Both the position numbers and the translations under genes were made by a program. Shown here one piece after another: positions 1 through 9,786 of a stretch of DNA of 64,000 bases. The notes beneath the pieces are model-generated. The model saw nothing but the letters and a program-made list of their open reading frames with translations. It searched no databases and was not told where the DNA came from. Within the stretch, counting starts at the first letter, position 1; every line of letters begins with the position of its first letter. The DNA comes from Escherichia boydii (lineage in GTDB: Bacteria; Pseudomonadota; Gammaproteobacteria; Enterobacterales; Enterobacteriaceae), in assembly GCA_041890495.1 (NCBI GenBank), contig CP169086.1:1674001-1738000 (forward strand), given 5' to 3'.

Positions 1-429
1 ACCGCTCAGCTGTGACGGGTAGGCATGCTCGCGGCCCTTCAGGCCGACCAAATCCACCAGCTCCGCGACGCGGGCGGTGATTTTTGCTTTAGGCACGCCG
101 GCAATCTGCATGGAGAAAGCTATATTTTCGTTTACCGTGCGCGACCACAGCAGGTTGAAGTGCTGAAACACCATGCTGATTTTCAGGCGCGCCTGGCGCA
201 GCGCTTCACCCTTCGCAGCAGAAATATCCTGCCCGTTAATGGTGACGCTTCCGGCGCTGGGTTTTTCCAGGCCGTTCAGCAGACGAATCAGCGTGCTTTT
301 CCCGGCTCCGCTATAGCCAATAATTCCGTAAATCTGTCCCTGCTCTATCGTCAAATTGACGTTATCAACGGCAGTCAGCGCGACCTTTCCGTTGTCAAAA
401 ACCTTCGAAATATTCCTAAGTACTATCAT
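1..429 (-). CDS. MetN-like ABC transporter ATPase, 3' end cut by window
   Basis: This is the N-terminal 143 codons of an ABC ATPase that would power uptake of a small solute across the inner membrane. The translation opens MIVLRNISKVFDNG, carries a Walker A motif GYSGAGKST at about residues 38-46 and a Q-loop MVFQHFNLL near residue 86, and leaves the window at YPSQLSG, the start of the ABC signature. The Q-loop and the following W/SSRTV segment resemble MetN, the methionine importer ATPase. It is divergent from a methionine-to-cysteine gene pair, which suggests a sulfur amino acid substrate. That is inference, because the permease and binding protein lie outside the window. The ATG at 427-429 is the first start in the frame. 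Confidence 0.85.
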   Translation of the reverse strand, partial: MIVLRNISKVFDNGKVALTAVDNVNLTIEQGQIYGIIGYSGAGKSTLIRLLNGLEKPSAGSVTINGQDISAAKGEALRQARLKISMVFQHFNLLWSRTVNENIAFSMQIAGVPKAKITARVAELVDLVGLKGREHAYPSQLSG

Positions 430-829
430 TCTTATTCTTTATCCGTTTCGCGCATGGCTGTTTAGCAGTATGGATGTCCAAACGATAGTAAACAGGCGTT
501 ATCAGCTTTTAAATGAACAAAAAAGAATTTGTTATAACTTTCAGAAATAAACACCGGATTTAACGGGTGGGAAGCATTTAGACCAATTTCAGCAATGATT
601 ATCTGCCGGATGCATATCCGCTGGCGGACAGCCGCAAAAAACGTTCATTTTTGCAGCATTTTTTCCCGATATAGCCATCCTCACATCCAGACAACTTTAC
701 GTCTTGCTGTCCTGACTTCCAAAAATGGCATTTATATTCTTTTCTGTTCTAAAGAGCAGTGAATGGTTCTTTATTGAGAAAATTTCACCGCCCTATCATC
801 CCGTCATGACATCCAGAAAGGAAAATATC
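430..829. other. Intergenic region between the ABC ATPase and mtcB
   Basis: This 400-base AT-rich stretch holds the divergent promoters of the ABC gene and the mtcBC pair. I see no convincing gene. A longer in-frame start for mtcB exists at 725, but it has no ribosome binding site and would add residues unlike the family. Around 688-703 there is a loose AGAC...ACGTCT pattern that faintly recalls a MetJ box, but it is too degenerate to call. Confidence 0.4.
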
Positions 830-2200
830 ATGACGATTTATCACTCCGTCACTGAACTGATTGGTCGTACCCCGCTTATCCAGCTGCATAAGCTTGATAC
901 CGGTCCCTGCTCGCTGTTCCTGAAGCTGGAGAACCAGAATCCGGGCGGGTCCATTAAGGATCGCGTTGCGCTGTCGATGATTAACGAAGCGGAGCGTACC
1001 GGCCAGCTGCAGCCAGGCGGCACGATTATTGAGGCCACGGCGGGCAATACCGGTCTCGGCCTGGCCCTGATCGCCGCTCAGAAAGGCTACTCGCTGATCC
1101 TGGTCGTGCCGGACAAAATGAGCCGCGAGAAAATTTTCCACCTGCGCGCGCTGGGTGCCCAGGTGGTGCTGACCCGCTCCGACGTCAACAAGGGCCATCC
1201 TGCCTATTACCAGGATTACGCCCAGCGCCTGGCGAACGAACTGCCCGGCGCGTTTTACATCGACCAGTTCAATAACGAAGCCAACCCGCTGGCGCACCGT
1301 ACCACCACGGCACCGGAACTGTATGAGCAGCTTGACGGCAGGATCGACGCCATTGTAGTGGGCGTCGGCTCAGGCGGTACTCTGGGCGGCCTGCAGGCAT
1401 GGTTCGCCGAGCACTCTCCGCATACGGAGTTTGTCCTGGCTGACCCGGCCGGATCGGTTCTGGCCGACCAGGTGGAAACCGGACGCTACCGCGACGCGGG
1501 CTCCTGGCTGGTTGAGGGAATTGGCGAAGACTTTATTCCTCCGCTGGCCCACATTGAAGGCGTAAATCGCGCCTGGCGCATCACCGACCGCGAAGCGTTC
1601 ACCACCGCGCGCGAGCTGCTGAAAACGGAAGGCATTCTGGCGGGCTCCTCCAGCGGCACGCTGCTGGCGGCCGCGCTGAAGTATTGCCAGGCGCAAACTA
1701 CGCCGAAGCGCGTGGTGACCTTCGCCTGCGACAGCGGCAACAAATATCTCTCGAAGATGTTCAACGACGACTGGATGCGGCAGCAGGGGCTCATCACCCG
1801 CCCTCAGGCCGGCGATCTCTCCGACTACATCGCCCTGCGCCACGATGAAGGCGCCACCGTCACCGCCGCCCCGGACGACACGCTTTCCACCGTCCTGGCG
1901 CGCATGCGCCTGTACGACATCTCCCAGCTGCCGGTGCTGGAGAACGGCAAGGTGGTGGGCATTATCGACGAGTGGGATCTCCTGCGGCATATCGGCGGCG
2001 ACGGCGACCGCTTCGCGCTTCCGGTGACGGCAGCCATGACGCGTCAGGTGGAGTTCCTGGATAAACACGCCCCGGAAAGCGCCCTGAACGCCATCTTTGA
2101 CCGCGGTCTGGTGGCCGTCATAAATGACAATGACCGTTTTCTCGGTCTGATTACGCGCAGCGACGTTCTGACCGCCTGGCGCAACCGTCTTCAGCAATAA
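830..2200 (+). CDS. mtcB: Cystathionine beta-synthase (reverse transsulfuration)
   Basis: This cytoplasmic PLP enzyme condenses homocysteine with serine to give cystathionine, the first step from methionine back to cysteine. The 456-residue protein has a fold-type II PLP domain: SVTELIGRTPLIQL at the N-terminus, the PLP lysine in GGSIKDRVA near residue 40, the TAGNTG loop and the GVGSGGT phosphate-binding loop. Two C-terminal CBS domains follow from about residue 340 to the end. The ATG at 830 is preceded by AGAAAGGAAAA. The next gene starts 8 bases after the stop, so the two form an operon. E. coli K-12 lacks this pathway. Klebsiella carries an equivalent pair named mtcB and mtcC, and the symbol is transferred from there. 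A cysteine synthase activity cannot be excluded, but the CBS tail and the partner favour this call. Confidence 0.85.
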   Translation: MTIYHSVTELIGRTPLIQLHKLDTGPCSLFLKLENQNPGGSIKDRVALSMINEAERTGQLQPGGTIIEATAGNTGLGLALIAAQKGYSLILVVPDKMSREKIFHLRALGAQVVLTRSDVNKGHPAYYQDYAQRLANELPGAFYIDQFNNEANPLAHRTTTAPELYEQLDGRIDAIVVGVGSGGTLGGLQAWFAEHSPHTEFVLADPAGSVLADQVETGRYRDAGSWLVEGIGEDFIPPLAHIEGVNRAWRITDREAFTTARELLKTEGILAGSSSGTLLAAALKYCQAQTTPKRVVTFACDSGNKYLSKMFNDDWMRQQGLITRPQAGDLSDYIALRHDEGATVTAAPDDTLSTVLARMRLYDISQLPVLENGKVVGIIDEWDLLRHIGGDGDRFALPVTAAMTRQVEFLDKHAPESALNAIFDRGLVAVINDNDRFLGLITRSDVLTAWRNRLQQ

Positions 2201-2208
2201 AGGAATAG

Positions 2209-3357
2209 ATGATGAAAAACATGGCTACCCTGAGCGTCCACAGCGGCGAATTCAACGACCAGCACGGCGCCGTCATGCCGCCGATTTATGCCACCTCGAC
2301 GTTTGCGCAACCCGCGCCCGGCGAGCATACCGGCTATGAGTATTCCCGCAGCGGCAATCCCACCCGCCACGCGCTGGAAACCGCCATCGCCGAACTGGAG
2401 GGCGGCACGCGCGGCTACGCCTTCGCCTCCGGTCTGGCGGCCATCTCCACGGTGCTCGAACTGCTGGATAAAGACAGCCATATTGTCGCTATTGATGACG
2501 TTTACGGTGGGACGTACCGCCTGATCGAGAATGTGCGCAAGCGCAGCACCGGGCTGCAGGTCAGCTGGGTTAAACCGGACGACCTGGCCGGGCTCGAGGC
2601 CGCCATTCGCCCGGATACCCGCATGGTATGGGTTGAAACGCCGACCAACCCGCTGCTGAAGCTGGCCGATCTGGCAGCCATTGCGGCAATCGCCCGTCGT
2701 CATAACGTCATCAGCGTGGCGGATAACACCTTCGCGTCGCCGGCGATCCACCGTCCGCTGGAATCGGGCTTCGATATCGTGGTGCACTCCGCCACTAAAT
2801 ATCTGAACGGCCATTCTGACGTGGTGGCCGGGCTGGCGATTGTCGGGGACAACAGGGAGCTGGCGGATAAGCTGGGCTATCTGCAAAACGCGGTGGGCGG
2901 CGTCCTGGATCCGTTCAGCAGCTTCCTGACGCTGCGCGGTATTCGCACGCTTGCGTTGAGGGTAGAAAAGCACAGCACCAACGCGCTGGCGATTGCGCAA
3001 TGGCTCGATCAGCATCCTCTGGTCGAGAAGGTATTCTATCCCGGCCTGGAATCACATCCGCAATATCAGCTTGCCCGTACGCAGATGGCCCTGCCCGGCG
3101 GGATGATTTCCGTCGTGGTCAAAGGCGATGCGCAACGCGCCACCGAGGTGATTCGCAACCTGAAGCTGTTTACCCTCGCTGAGAGCCTCGGCGGCGTGGA
3201 AAGTCTGGTGAGTCAGCCTTACAGCATGACGCACGCCTCGATTCCGCTGGAGCAACGCCTGGCAAACGGCATTGTGCCGCAGCTGATCCGTCTGTCAGTC
3301 GGGATTGAAGATCCGAAAGACCTGATTGCCGACCTCAGTCAGGCGCTACAAAAATAA
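2209..3357 (+). CDS. mtcC: Cystathionine gamma-lyase/gamma-synthase family PLP enzyme
   Basis: This Cys/Met-metabolism PLP enzyme, as partner of the cystathionine beta-synthase, probably cleaves cystathionine to cysteine, 2-oxobutyrate and ammonia in the cytoplasm. The 382-residue translation shows the family landmarks: YEYSRSGNPTR near residue 44, a substrate-binding SGLAA stretch, VETPTNPLL, the VADNTFASP loop, and HSATKYLNGHSDVVAG with the PLP-binding lysine near 197. The length is normal for the family. A second ATG at 2212 sits at a better distance (7 bases) from the AGGA at 2201, so the true start may be one codon later. Gamma-synthase and gamma-lyase are hard to separate by sequence. 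Operon context with the synthase argues for lyase. Confidence 0.82.
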   Translation: MMKNMATLSVHSGEFNDQHGAVMPPIYATSTFAQPAPGEHTGYEYSRSGNPTRHALETAIAELEGGTRGYAFASGLAAISTVLELLDKDSHIVAIDDVYGGTYRLIENVRKRSTGLQVSWVKPDDLAGLEAAIRPDTRMVWVETPTNPLLKLADLAAIAAIARRHNVISVADNTFASPAIHRPLESGFDIVVHSATKYLNGHSDVVAGLAIVGDNRELADKLGYLQNAVGGVLDPFSSFLTLRGIRTLALRVEKHSTNALAIAQWLDQHPLVEKVFYPGLESHPQYQLARTQMALPGGMISVVVKGDAQRATEVIRNLKLFTLAESLGGVESLVSQPYSMTHASIPLEQRLANGIVPQLIRLSVGIEDPKDLIADLSQALQK

Positions 3358-3364
3358 GCAAAAC

Positions 3365-3387
3365 GCGGCAGGTCAATCACCTGCCGC
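3365..3387 (+). terminator. Hairpin after mtcC
   Basis: A perfect 9-bp stem (GCGGCAGGT with ACCTGCCGC) and a 5-base loop lies 7 bases after the mtcC stop. No T-run follows on the plus strand, so termination is only plausible. Confidence 0.45.
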
Positions 3388-3451
3388 CACAAGTTGTCAT
3401 CATGGCTTAACGCCTTGATAACAATATTATGTGAAACTGCATTGATTATTT

Positions 3452-3499
3452 TTGAAACGCTGTTTTTGTTTTCCTTTTGGATTAATTTCAGCGTATAAT
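3452..3499 (+). promoter_or_regulatory. pykF promoter with Cra (FruR) site
   Basis: A Cra-type half-palindrome TTGAAACGCTGTTTTT lies at 3452-3467, and a perfect -10 TATAAT at 3494-3499. The -35 (about 3471-3476) is weak. In E. coli, Cra represses pykF from the same site, so glycolytic flux should relieve repression here too. The transcribed leader of about 230 bases before the pykF start has no ORF I would call. Confidence 0.75.
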
Positions 3500-3735
3500 G
3501 CGCGCCAATTGACTCTTGAATGGTTTCAGCACTTTGGACTGTAGAACTCAACGACTCAAAAACAGGCACTCACGTTGGGCTGAGACACAAGCACACATTC
3601 CTCTGCACGCTTTTTCGATGTCACCTATCCTTAGAGCGAGGCACCACCACTTTCGTAATACCGGATTCGCTTTCCGGCAGTGCGCCCAGAAAGCAAGTTT
3701 CTCCCATCCTTCTCAACTTAAAGACTAAGACTGTC

Positions 3736-5148
3736 ATGAAAAAGACCAAAATTGTTTGCACCATCGGACCGAAAACCGAATCTGAAGAGATGTTAGCTAA
3801 AATGCTGGACGCTGGCATGAACGTTATGCGTCTGAACTTCTCTCATGGTGACTATGCAGAACACGGTCAGCGCATTCAGAATCTGCGCAACGTGATGAGC
3901 AAAACTGGTAAAACCGCCGCTATCCTGCTTGATACCAAAGGTCCGGAAATCCGCACCATGAAACTGGAAGGCGGTAACGACGTTTCTCTGAAAGCTGGTC
4001 AGACCTTTACTTTCACCACTGATAAATCTGTTATCGGCAACAGCGAAATGGTTGCGGTAACGTATGAAGGTTTCACTACTGACCTGTCTGTTGGCAACAC
4101 CGTACTGGTTGACGATGGTCTGATCGGTATGGAAGTTACCGCCATTGAAGGTAACAAAGTTATCTGTAAAGTGCTGAACAACGGTGACCTGGGCGAAAAC
4201 AAAGGTGTGAACCTGCCTGGCGTTTCCATTGCTCTGCCAGCACTGGCTGAAAAAGACAAACAGGACCTGATCTTTGGTTGCGAACAAGGCGTAGACTTTG
4301 TTGCTGCTTCCTTTATTCGTAAGCGTTCTGACGTTATCGAAATCCGTGAGCACCTGAAAGCGCACGGCGGCGAAAACATCCACATCATCTCCAAAATCGA
4401 AAACCAGGAAGGCCTCAACAACTTCGACGAAATCCTCGAAGCCTCTGACGGCATCATGGTTGCGCGTGGCGACCTGGGTGTAGAAATCCCGGTAGAAGAA
4501 GTTATCTTCGCCCAGAAGATGATGATCGAAAAATGTATCCGTGCACGTAAAGTCGTTATCACTGCGACCCAGATGCTGGATTCCATGATCAAAAACCCAC
4601 GCCCGACTCGCGCAGAAGCCGGTGACGTTGCAAACGCCATCCTCGACGGTACTGATGCAGTGATGCTGTCTGGTGAATCCGCAAAAGGTAAATACCCGCT
4701 GGAAGCGGTTTCTATCATGGCGACCATCTGCGAACGTACCGACCGCGTGATGAACAGCCGTCTCGAGTTCAACAATGACAACCGTAAACTGCGCATTACC
4801 GAAGCGGTATGCCGTGGTGCCGTTGAAACTGCTGAAAAACTGGATGCTCCGCTGATCGTGGTTGCTACTCAGGGCGGTAAATCTGCTCGCGCAGTACGTA
4901 AATACTTCCCGGATGCCACCATCCTGGCACTGACCACCAACGAAAAAACGGCTCATCAGTTGGTACTGAGCAAAGGCGTTGTGCCGCAGCTTGTTAAAGA
5001 GATCACTTCTACTGATGATTTCTACCGTCTGGGTAAAGAACTGGCTCTGCAGAGCGGTCTGGCACACAAAGGTGACGTTGTAGTTATGGTTTCTGGTGCA
5101 CTGGTACCGAGCGGCACTACTAACACCGCATCTGTTCACGTCCTGTAA
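3736..5148 (+). CDS. pykF: Pyruvate kinase I
   Basis: This enzyme makes pyruvate and ATP from phosphoenolpyruvate and ADP, the last step of glycolysis. It is a cytoplasmic tetramer activated by fructose 1,6-bisphosphate. The 470-residue protein starts [16 protein letters not shown] and contains the family signature around ISKIENQEG and the metal-binding [14 protein letters not shown] at about residues 240-253. The regulatory C-terminal domain is intact. A longer in-frame start at 3520 lies inside the leader and is rejected because the E. coli protein starts at 3736. As recalled, the protein matches E. coli PykF throughout, and codon use is that of a highly expressed gene. Cra control is likely from the upstream site. 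Confidence 0.97.
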
Positions 5149-5179
5149 TATTGCTTTTGTGAATTAATTTGTATATCGA

Positions 5180-5203
5180 AGCGCCCTGATGGGCGCTTTT
5201 TTT
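5180..5203 (+). terminator. pykF intrinsic terminator
   Basis: The stem AGCGCCC/GGGCGCT with loop TGAT is followed by seven Ts, 31 bases after the pykF stop. Confidence 0.9.
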
Positions 5204-5695
<492 letters not shown>

Positions 5696-5715
5696 TAGTA
5701 CCTGTGAAGTGAAAA

Positions 5716-5743
5716 ATGGCGCACATTGTGCGCCATTTTTTTT
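5716..5743 (+). terminator. lpp intrinsic terminator
   Basis: The stem ATGGCGCAC/GTGCGCCAT with loop ATT is followed by a run of eight Ts. It begins 21 bases after lpp. Confidence 0.93.
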
Positions 5744-5766
5744 GTCTGCCGTTTACCGCTACTGCG

Positions 5767-6771
5767 TCACCTCTCCCCTTCATCTTCCGCGACCGCTGCG
5801 GACACCCGGCTGTTCTGCACCGACAACACGCTATTGCTGGCCGACGCGCCGCTGCCTGACGACACGATCACCGGGATGCCGGCGCGACGTGACAGGGCTT
5901 TCTCAATTAGCGCCTTATCGCTTCCCGCCTGAGAAACAAAGGTCGCAAAGTCGGCGGAATGGGTAATGGGCGAGACCTGTGGATTTTCCCCTTCTACCTG
6001 CGCCAGCGGACGGTGGACTTCAATATAGCGTTTACCGTCCGGCTCAACGGAGAACTTCACGGGTTCATTGATGATCTGTACCCGCGTGCCAACCCGCACC
6101 TGCTCGAACAGGGCTTTGATATCCGGGGCGTTCATCCGCATACAGCCGGAGCTGACCCGCAGGCCGACGCTGTCCGGCGCGCTGGTGCCGTGGATGAGAT
6201 ATTCCCCGTTGCCCACGCCTAAACGCAGTGCGAAGCGTCCCAGGGGGTTATTTGGCCCGGCAGGGACCACCGGAGGCAGTTTAATGCCCTGCTCCAGAGA
6301 GCGTGCTCTGATGCCCGGTGTCGGTGTCCAGGTGGGATTCGGGATTTTCTGGCTTACGCGCGTGGTCGTGACCGGTGTTTCCAGCCCCAGCTGTCCGATG
6401 CCGAGCGGGAAAACCTGAACAATGTTTTGCCCCGGCGGAAAGTAGTAGAGCCGAAGCTCAGCGAGATTCACCACAATTCCCTCGCGGGGCGTATCCGGCA
6501 GCAGCATTTGCGACGGAATGGTAATAACGGTTCCCGGCGCAGGGTTTACCGGCGCAATGGTATTGTTGGTTTCGAGGATCACCTGCGCCGCCGTATTAAA
6601 CCGACGGGCAATGGTCTGCAGCTTATTATCCCCTTCCTGTATCGTGTAGGTTTGATTTTGCCCAATCAGACGACTGCCTGCGGGCGGCAAGGGATAGTCC
6701 ATCGCGCGGGCCGAATTAAGGGCACCGAGCGAACTGAGGAGTAATAGAGTAATGAGAGACGCGCGCTTCAT
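5767..6771 (-). CDS. ldtE: L,D-transpeptidase LdtE (YnhG)
   Basis: This periplasmic peptidoglycan enzyme forms 3-3 (mDAP-mDAP) cross-links. The 334-residue precursor has a signal peptide ending near ARA (residue 23) and a LysM peptidoglycan-binding domain at about 41-86 (YTIQEGDNKLQTIARRFN). A YkuD catalytic domain follows at about 97-235, with HGT at 194-196 and the catalytic cysteine Cys210 in SSGCMRMNAPD. The C-terminal tail is Ser/Ala-rich. Length matches E. coli LdtE, but the sequence clearly differs from it in the signal peptide, the linker and the C-terminal third. The gene therefore lies on the non-Escherichia side of the mosaic. It is convergent with lpp. Confidence 0.93.
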   Translation of the reverse strand: MKRASLITLLLLSSLGALNSARAMDYPLPPAGSRLIGQNQTYTIQEGDNKLQTIARRFNTAAQVILETNNTIAPVNPAPGTVITIPSQMLLPDTPREGIVVNLAELRLYYFPPGQNIVQVFPLGIGQLGLETPVTTTRVSQKIPNPTWTPTPGIRARSLEQGIKLPPVVPAGPNNPLGRFALRLGVGNGEYLIHGTSAPDSVGLRVSSGCMRMNAPDIKALFEQVRVGTRVQIINEPVKFSVEPDGKRYIEVHRPLAQVEGENPQVSPITHSADFATFVSQAGSDKALIEKALSRRAGIPVIVSSGSGASASNSVLSVQNSRVSAAVAEDEGER

Positions 6772-6868
6772 GCTGAGATTCCTTATTCACTGACAGAACG
6801 CCAGAAAGCTGAAAAACCAGCGAGGCGGGAACCACCTCGCGAAACAGAATGAAAGCTGTCCTTTTAGT

Positions 6869-7285
6869 TTAGCTAAGTGCAGCGGCTTTGGCGCGAATTG
6901 CGCGAATCATCGCTTCCAGACCTTGTGAACGAGATGGGGTGAGATGTTGGGTGAGCGCCATTTTTTCAAACCACGGACGCACATCGAAATTGACAATATC
7001 CTGCGGCGTCATCTGATCGTAGAGAATAAAGACGACCGCAATAAGCCCTTTCACAATCGCCGCATCGCTGTCGCCCTGTAATTCAATAATTCCCTGGGCA
7101 TTCTGGCGCATGACAATCCACACCTGACTCTGACAGCCCTGAATGCTATTTTGTGGACTTCTGTCTTCGTCGCGTAATTCTGGCAGACGCTGGCCCAGCT
7201 CAATAATGTAGAGATATTTCTCTTCCCAGTTGGCGCAGCGTAAAAAATTACGCAGCAACTTTTCTTTATCCGGCAATAAAGCCAT
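6869..7285 (-). CDS. sufE: SufE sulfur-acceptor protein
   Basis: SufE takes persulfide sulfur from SufS and passes it to the SufBCD scaffold during Fe-S cluster assembly under iron limitation or oxidative stress. The 138-residue cytoplasmic protein carries the acceptor cysteine at position 51 ([10 protein letters not shown]). It is the last gene of the suf operon, 12 bases after sufS. As recalled, it is identical to E. coli SufE, whereas ldtE just downstream is not. The edge of an Escherichia-like block therefore lies at about 6.79-6.88 kb. Confidence 0.96.
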
Positions 7286-7297
7286 AGTGCCTCCCTG

Positions 7298-8518
7298 TTA
7301 TCCCAGCAAACGGTGAATACGTTGCAGGCCGGTCACCAGACGATCCACTTCTTCATGGGTGTTATACATGGCCAGCGACGCCCGACACATCGCAGGGACG
7401 TTGTAATAGGCCATCAATGGCATTGCGCAGTGATGTCCGGTACGCACAGCAATGCCGTAATTATCGAGAAAACTGCCAACATCATAGGCGTGGTGTTTAC
7501 CGAGATTAAAAGCAATAACGCCAAGCCTGTTTTGTGGGCCATAGAGAGTGAGATCCGGTACAGATTCCAGCTGTGATAGCGCATAATGCATCAGATTCTG
7601 TTCATACTCGGCTATGTTATTAAGCCCCAGCGCCGAAACATACTCCAGCGCCGCGCCAAGACCAATGATGCCCCCGGTATTGGGTGTACCGGCTTCAAAC
7701 CGCCATGGTGCTTTGGTCCAGGTAGTGCCTTCACTCAGGCTGACGGTGGCGATCATAGAACCGCCCCCTTCCCACGGCGGCATCTCCTGCAACAAGGCTT
7801 CTTTGACATAAAGAATGCCAATTCCGGTGGGGCCATACAGTTTATGCCCGGAGAACACGTAAAAGTCGCAATCCAGCGCCTGAACATCCACCAGATGATG
7901 CATCACCGCCTGAGCGCCATCCACCAGCACTTTTGCGCCATGCTGGTGCGCAAGCGTGATCATTTCCGCCAGTGGATTTTCTGTGCCAAGCACGTTGGAG
8001 ACATGAGTAATTGCCAGCAGGCGAGTTTTCTCATCAAACAGCGTAGGCAGCGTCTCCAGTTGCAACGTACCGTCGGGATTGAGCGAGATCACACGCAGCT
8101 CTGCGCCAACGCGTGCGCAAAGCATCTGCCAGGGAACAATGTTAGCGTGGTGCTCCATCTGACTTATGATGATGTTATCGCCCGCCCGCACGTTGCTGTT
8201 GCCCCAGCTATTGGCGACCAGATTGATCCCTTCCGTCGTGCCGCGGACGAACACCAGCTCTTCCGCCGAACGGGCGTTGATAAACAACGATGCCTGCTTG
8301 CGTACGTTCTCCATTTTCTCGGTCGCCTGGGCGCTTAAGGTATGAATACCGCGATGCACCGCCGCGTAGCCGTGACGATAAAACTCGGCCTCGGCGTCAA
8401 TCACCTGGCCCGGTTTCTGCGCACTGGCGGCGCTGTCGAGATAAGCCAGCGGCAAACCGTTTACCTCACGAGAAAGCACCGGAAAGTCGGCCCGCACTTT
8501 GTCGACGGAAAAAGTCAT
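7298..8518 (-). CDS. sufS: SufS cysteine desulfurase
   Basis: SufS is a group II cysteine desulfurase. It removes sulfur from L-cysteine using PLP and hands it to SufE as a persulfide. The 406 residues include the PLP-lysine motif FSGHKLYGPTG (Lys near 226) and the catalytic cysteine in RTGHHCAMP (about 364). Length equals the E. coli protein, with only a handful of recalled differences (for example Gly in QKPGQVID and Leu in MHHLVDV). Such strain-level variants argue against simple K-12 contamination. Its start overlaps the sufD stop by four bases (ATGA), indicating translational coupling. Confidence 0.96.
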   Translation of the reverse strand: MTFSVDKVRADFPVLSREVNGLPLAYLDSAASAQKPGQVIDAEAEFYRHGYAAVHRGIHTLSAQATEKMENVRKQASLFINARSAEELVFVRGTTEGINLVANSWGNSNVRAGDNIIISQMEHHANIVPWQMLCARVGAELRVISLNPDGTLQLETLPTLFDEKTRLLAITHVSNVLGTENPLAEMITLAHQHGAKVLVDGAQAVMHHLVDVQALDCDFYVFSGHKLYGPTGIGILYVKEALLQEMPPWEGGGSMIATVSLSEGTTWTKAPWRFEAGTPNTGGIIGLGAALEYVSALGLNNIAEYEQNLMHYALSQLESVPDLTLYGPQNRLGVIAFNLGKHHAYDVGSFLDNYGIAVRTGHHCAMPLMAYYNVPAMCRASLAMYNTHEEVDRLVTGLQRIHRLLG

Positions 8519-9786
8519 CTTACACCTCCTGGCAGTCGTTGACCGATTCGGGCCAGCACCTGCTGTTTAAGCCCCTCATCACGCAGTGCTTCCGTCAGTT
8601 CAGCAGCAAAGGCGTAAATGATCATCTGCTGGGCATCCTGCTGATTGATCCCGCGCGAGCGCAGATAGAACATCTGTTCATCATCAATACGCCCCACCGT
8701 CGCGCCGTGGCTGCATTTCACATCATCTGCATAGATTTCCAGCTGCGGTTTCGTATCCACTTCCGCCAGTTTGCCCATCAGCAGATTATTGTTGGTCATC
8801 TGACCATCCGTTTTGATGGCGTGCTGCGCGACGTTGATCAAACCGTTAAATACCGCGCGGCCTTTGTCGCTGACGATAGTTTTGTGCAACTGTCGGCTGT
8901 TACAAAAACCTTTATTGTGTTCCAGCCAGGTGCGGGTATCACACACCTCGTTTTTCACCGGCATCGCCAGGCTATTGATCCGCAGCGTGCTGTTTTCGCC
9001 ATTGAGTTGCGTACTGGTGTTGTGTCGTAACACTGCGCCACCCAGCAGGAAACTATGGCTAAATGCGGTGGCATCGTCAGCCAGCAACAAATCGTTATGG
9101 GCAAAGTGGTGACTGACCGGGTTTTCAAACGCCAGCTTGATATGCTGCAAGTGGGCGTTCGCTGCGACATTGATAGTGAACCGTGCGCCGGTGAAGTGAC
9201 GAGCATCATTAAGGCTGACAAAATGTTCGATCACCGTTGCTTCGGCACCTTCCGCCAGATCCAGATGATGTCGGTAATGGGCAGTGTTGACCTCTTCACC
9301 TGCCACGCCCTGGGTAATATGCATTAACAGCAATGGCTTTGCCGGCCGTTGACCGCGCTTCACGGCGATATGCGTCACGCTTTGTGCCAGGCTTTCCGTC
9401 AAATGCAGAAACACTTCCGCCTGAATAGCGTCGGGTACCCCCTGACGGTCGTCGTTAATGCTCACTTCATACCCGCTGCCTTCAGTCGCATCGCTCAGTG
9501 CTGACACGTAACGTCCATCGACAAAAACCAGCCGCACAGCGTCTAATGTTAACGCTAAGGCATCACGCTGCTGTGGGGATATCTCTCCCGCAATGCTGAC
9601 AAACTGGCTATTGGTCAGCCCTTCCAGCGGCGTATATTTCCAGTTTTCATGTTTACGTGTCGGCAGTCCGGTACGCAGCAATTGTTGTAAATGCTGCTGT
9701 GCTTGCGGAGAGCGTTTCGCTCCGTCAGCTTCAAACAAGTGATGCCACTGTTGCAGCGCGTTACTGCTGTTCGGTAAGCCAGCCAT
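8515..9786 (-). CDS. sufD: SufD, Fe-S scaffold complex subunit
   Basis: SufD forms the SufBC2D scaffold with SufB and the ATPase SufC, and is needed for iron acquisition during cluster assembly. The 423-residue protein has the C-terminal beta-helix core shared with SufB, including the stretch YADDVKCSHGATVG and the RGINQQDAQQMI end region. It overlaps sufC by 26 bases and sufS by four. About ten residues differ from recalled E. coli K-12 SufD (for example ADGAKRSP and GLTNSQF). That is close enough for an Escherichia lineage and much closer than expected for Enterobacter. Confidence 0.96.
   Translation of the reverse strand: MAGLPNSSNALQQWHHLFEADGAKRSPQAQQHLQQLLRTGLPTRKHENWKYTPLEGLTNSQFVSIAGEISPQQRDALALTLDAVRLVFVDGRYVSALSDATEGSGYEVSINDDRQGVPDAIQAEVFLHLTESLAQSVTHIAVKRGQRPAKPLLLMHITQGVAGEEVNTAHYRHHLDLAEGAEATVIEHFVSLNDARHFTGARFTINVAANAHLQHIKLAFENPVSHHFAHNDLLLADDATAFSHSFLLGGAVLRHNTSTQLNGENSTLRINSLAMPVKNEVCDTRTWLEHNKGFCNSRQLHKTIVSDKGRAVFNGLINVAQHAIKTDGQMTNNNLLMGKLAEVDTKPQLEIYADDVKCSHGATVGRIDDEQMFYLRSRGINQQDAQQMIIYAFAAELTEALRDEGLKQQVLARIGQRLPGGVR

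Noticed and set aside
688..703. Possible MetJ box upstream of mtcB
   Set aside because: Only about half of an AGACGTCT tandem repeat matches, which is not better than chance in this AT-rich stretch.
1370..2197. Antisense frame of 275 codons opposite mtcB
   Set aside because: It is a shadow of a GC-rich gene with no ribosome site and no family resemblance.
3520..3735. 72-codon N-terminal extension of pykF
   Set aside because: The region is the transcribed leader. PykF proteins start at [13 protein letters not shown].
3793..5139. Long open frame of 448 codons antisense to pykF
   Set aside because: It mirrors the codon bias of a highly expressed gene. The peptide has no recognisable family, and pykF on the other strand is certain.
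7586..8338. Frame of 250 codons antisense to sufS
   Set aside because: It lies entirely within sufS and has no family features.
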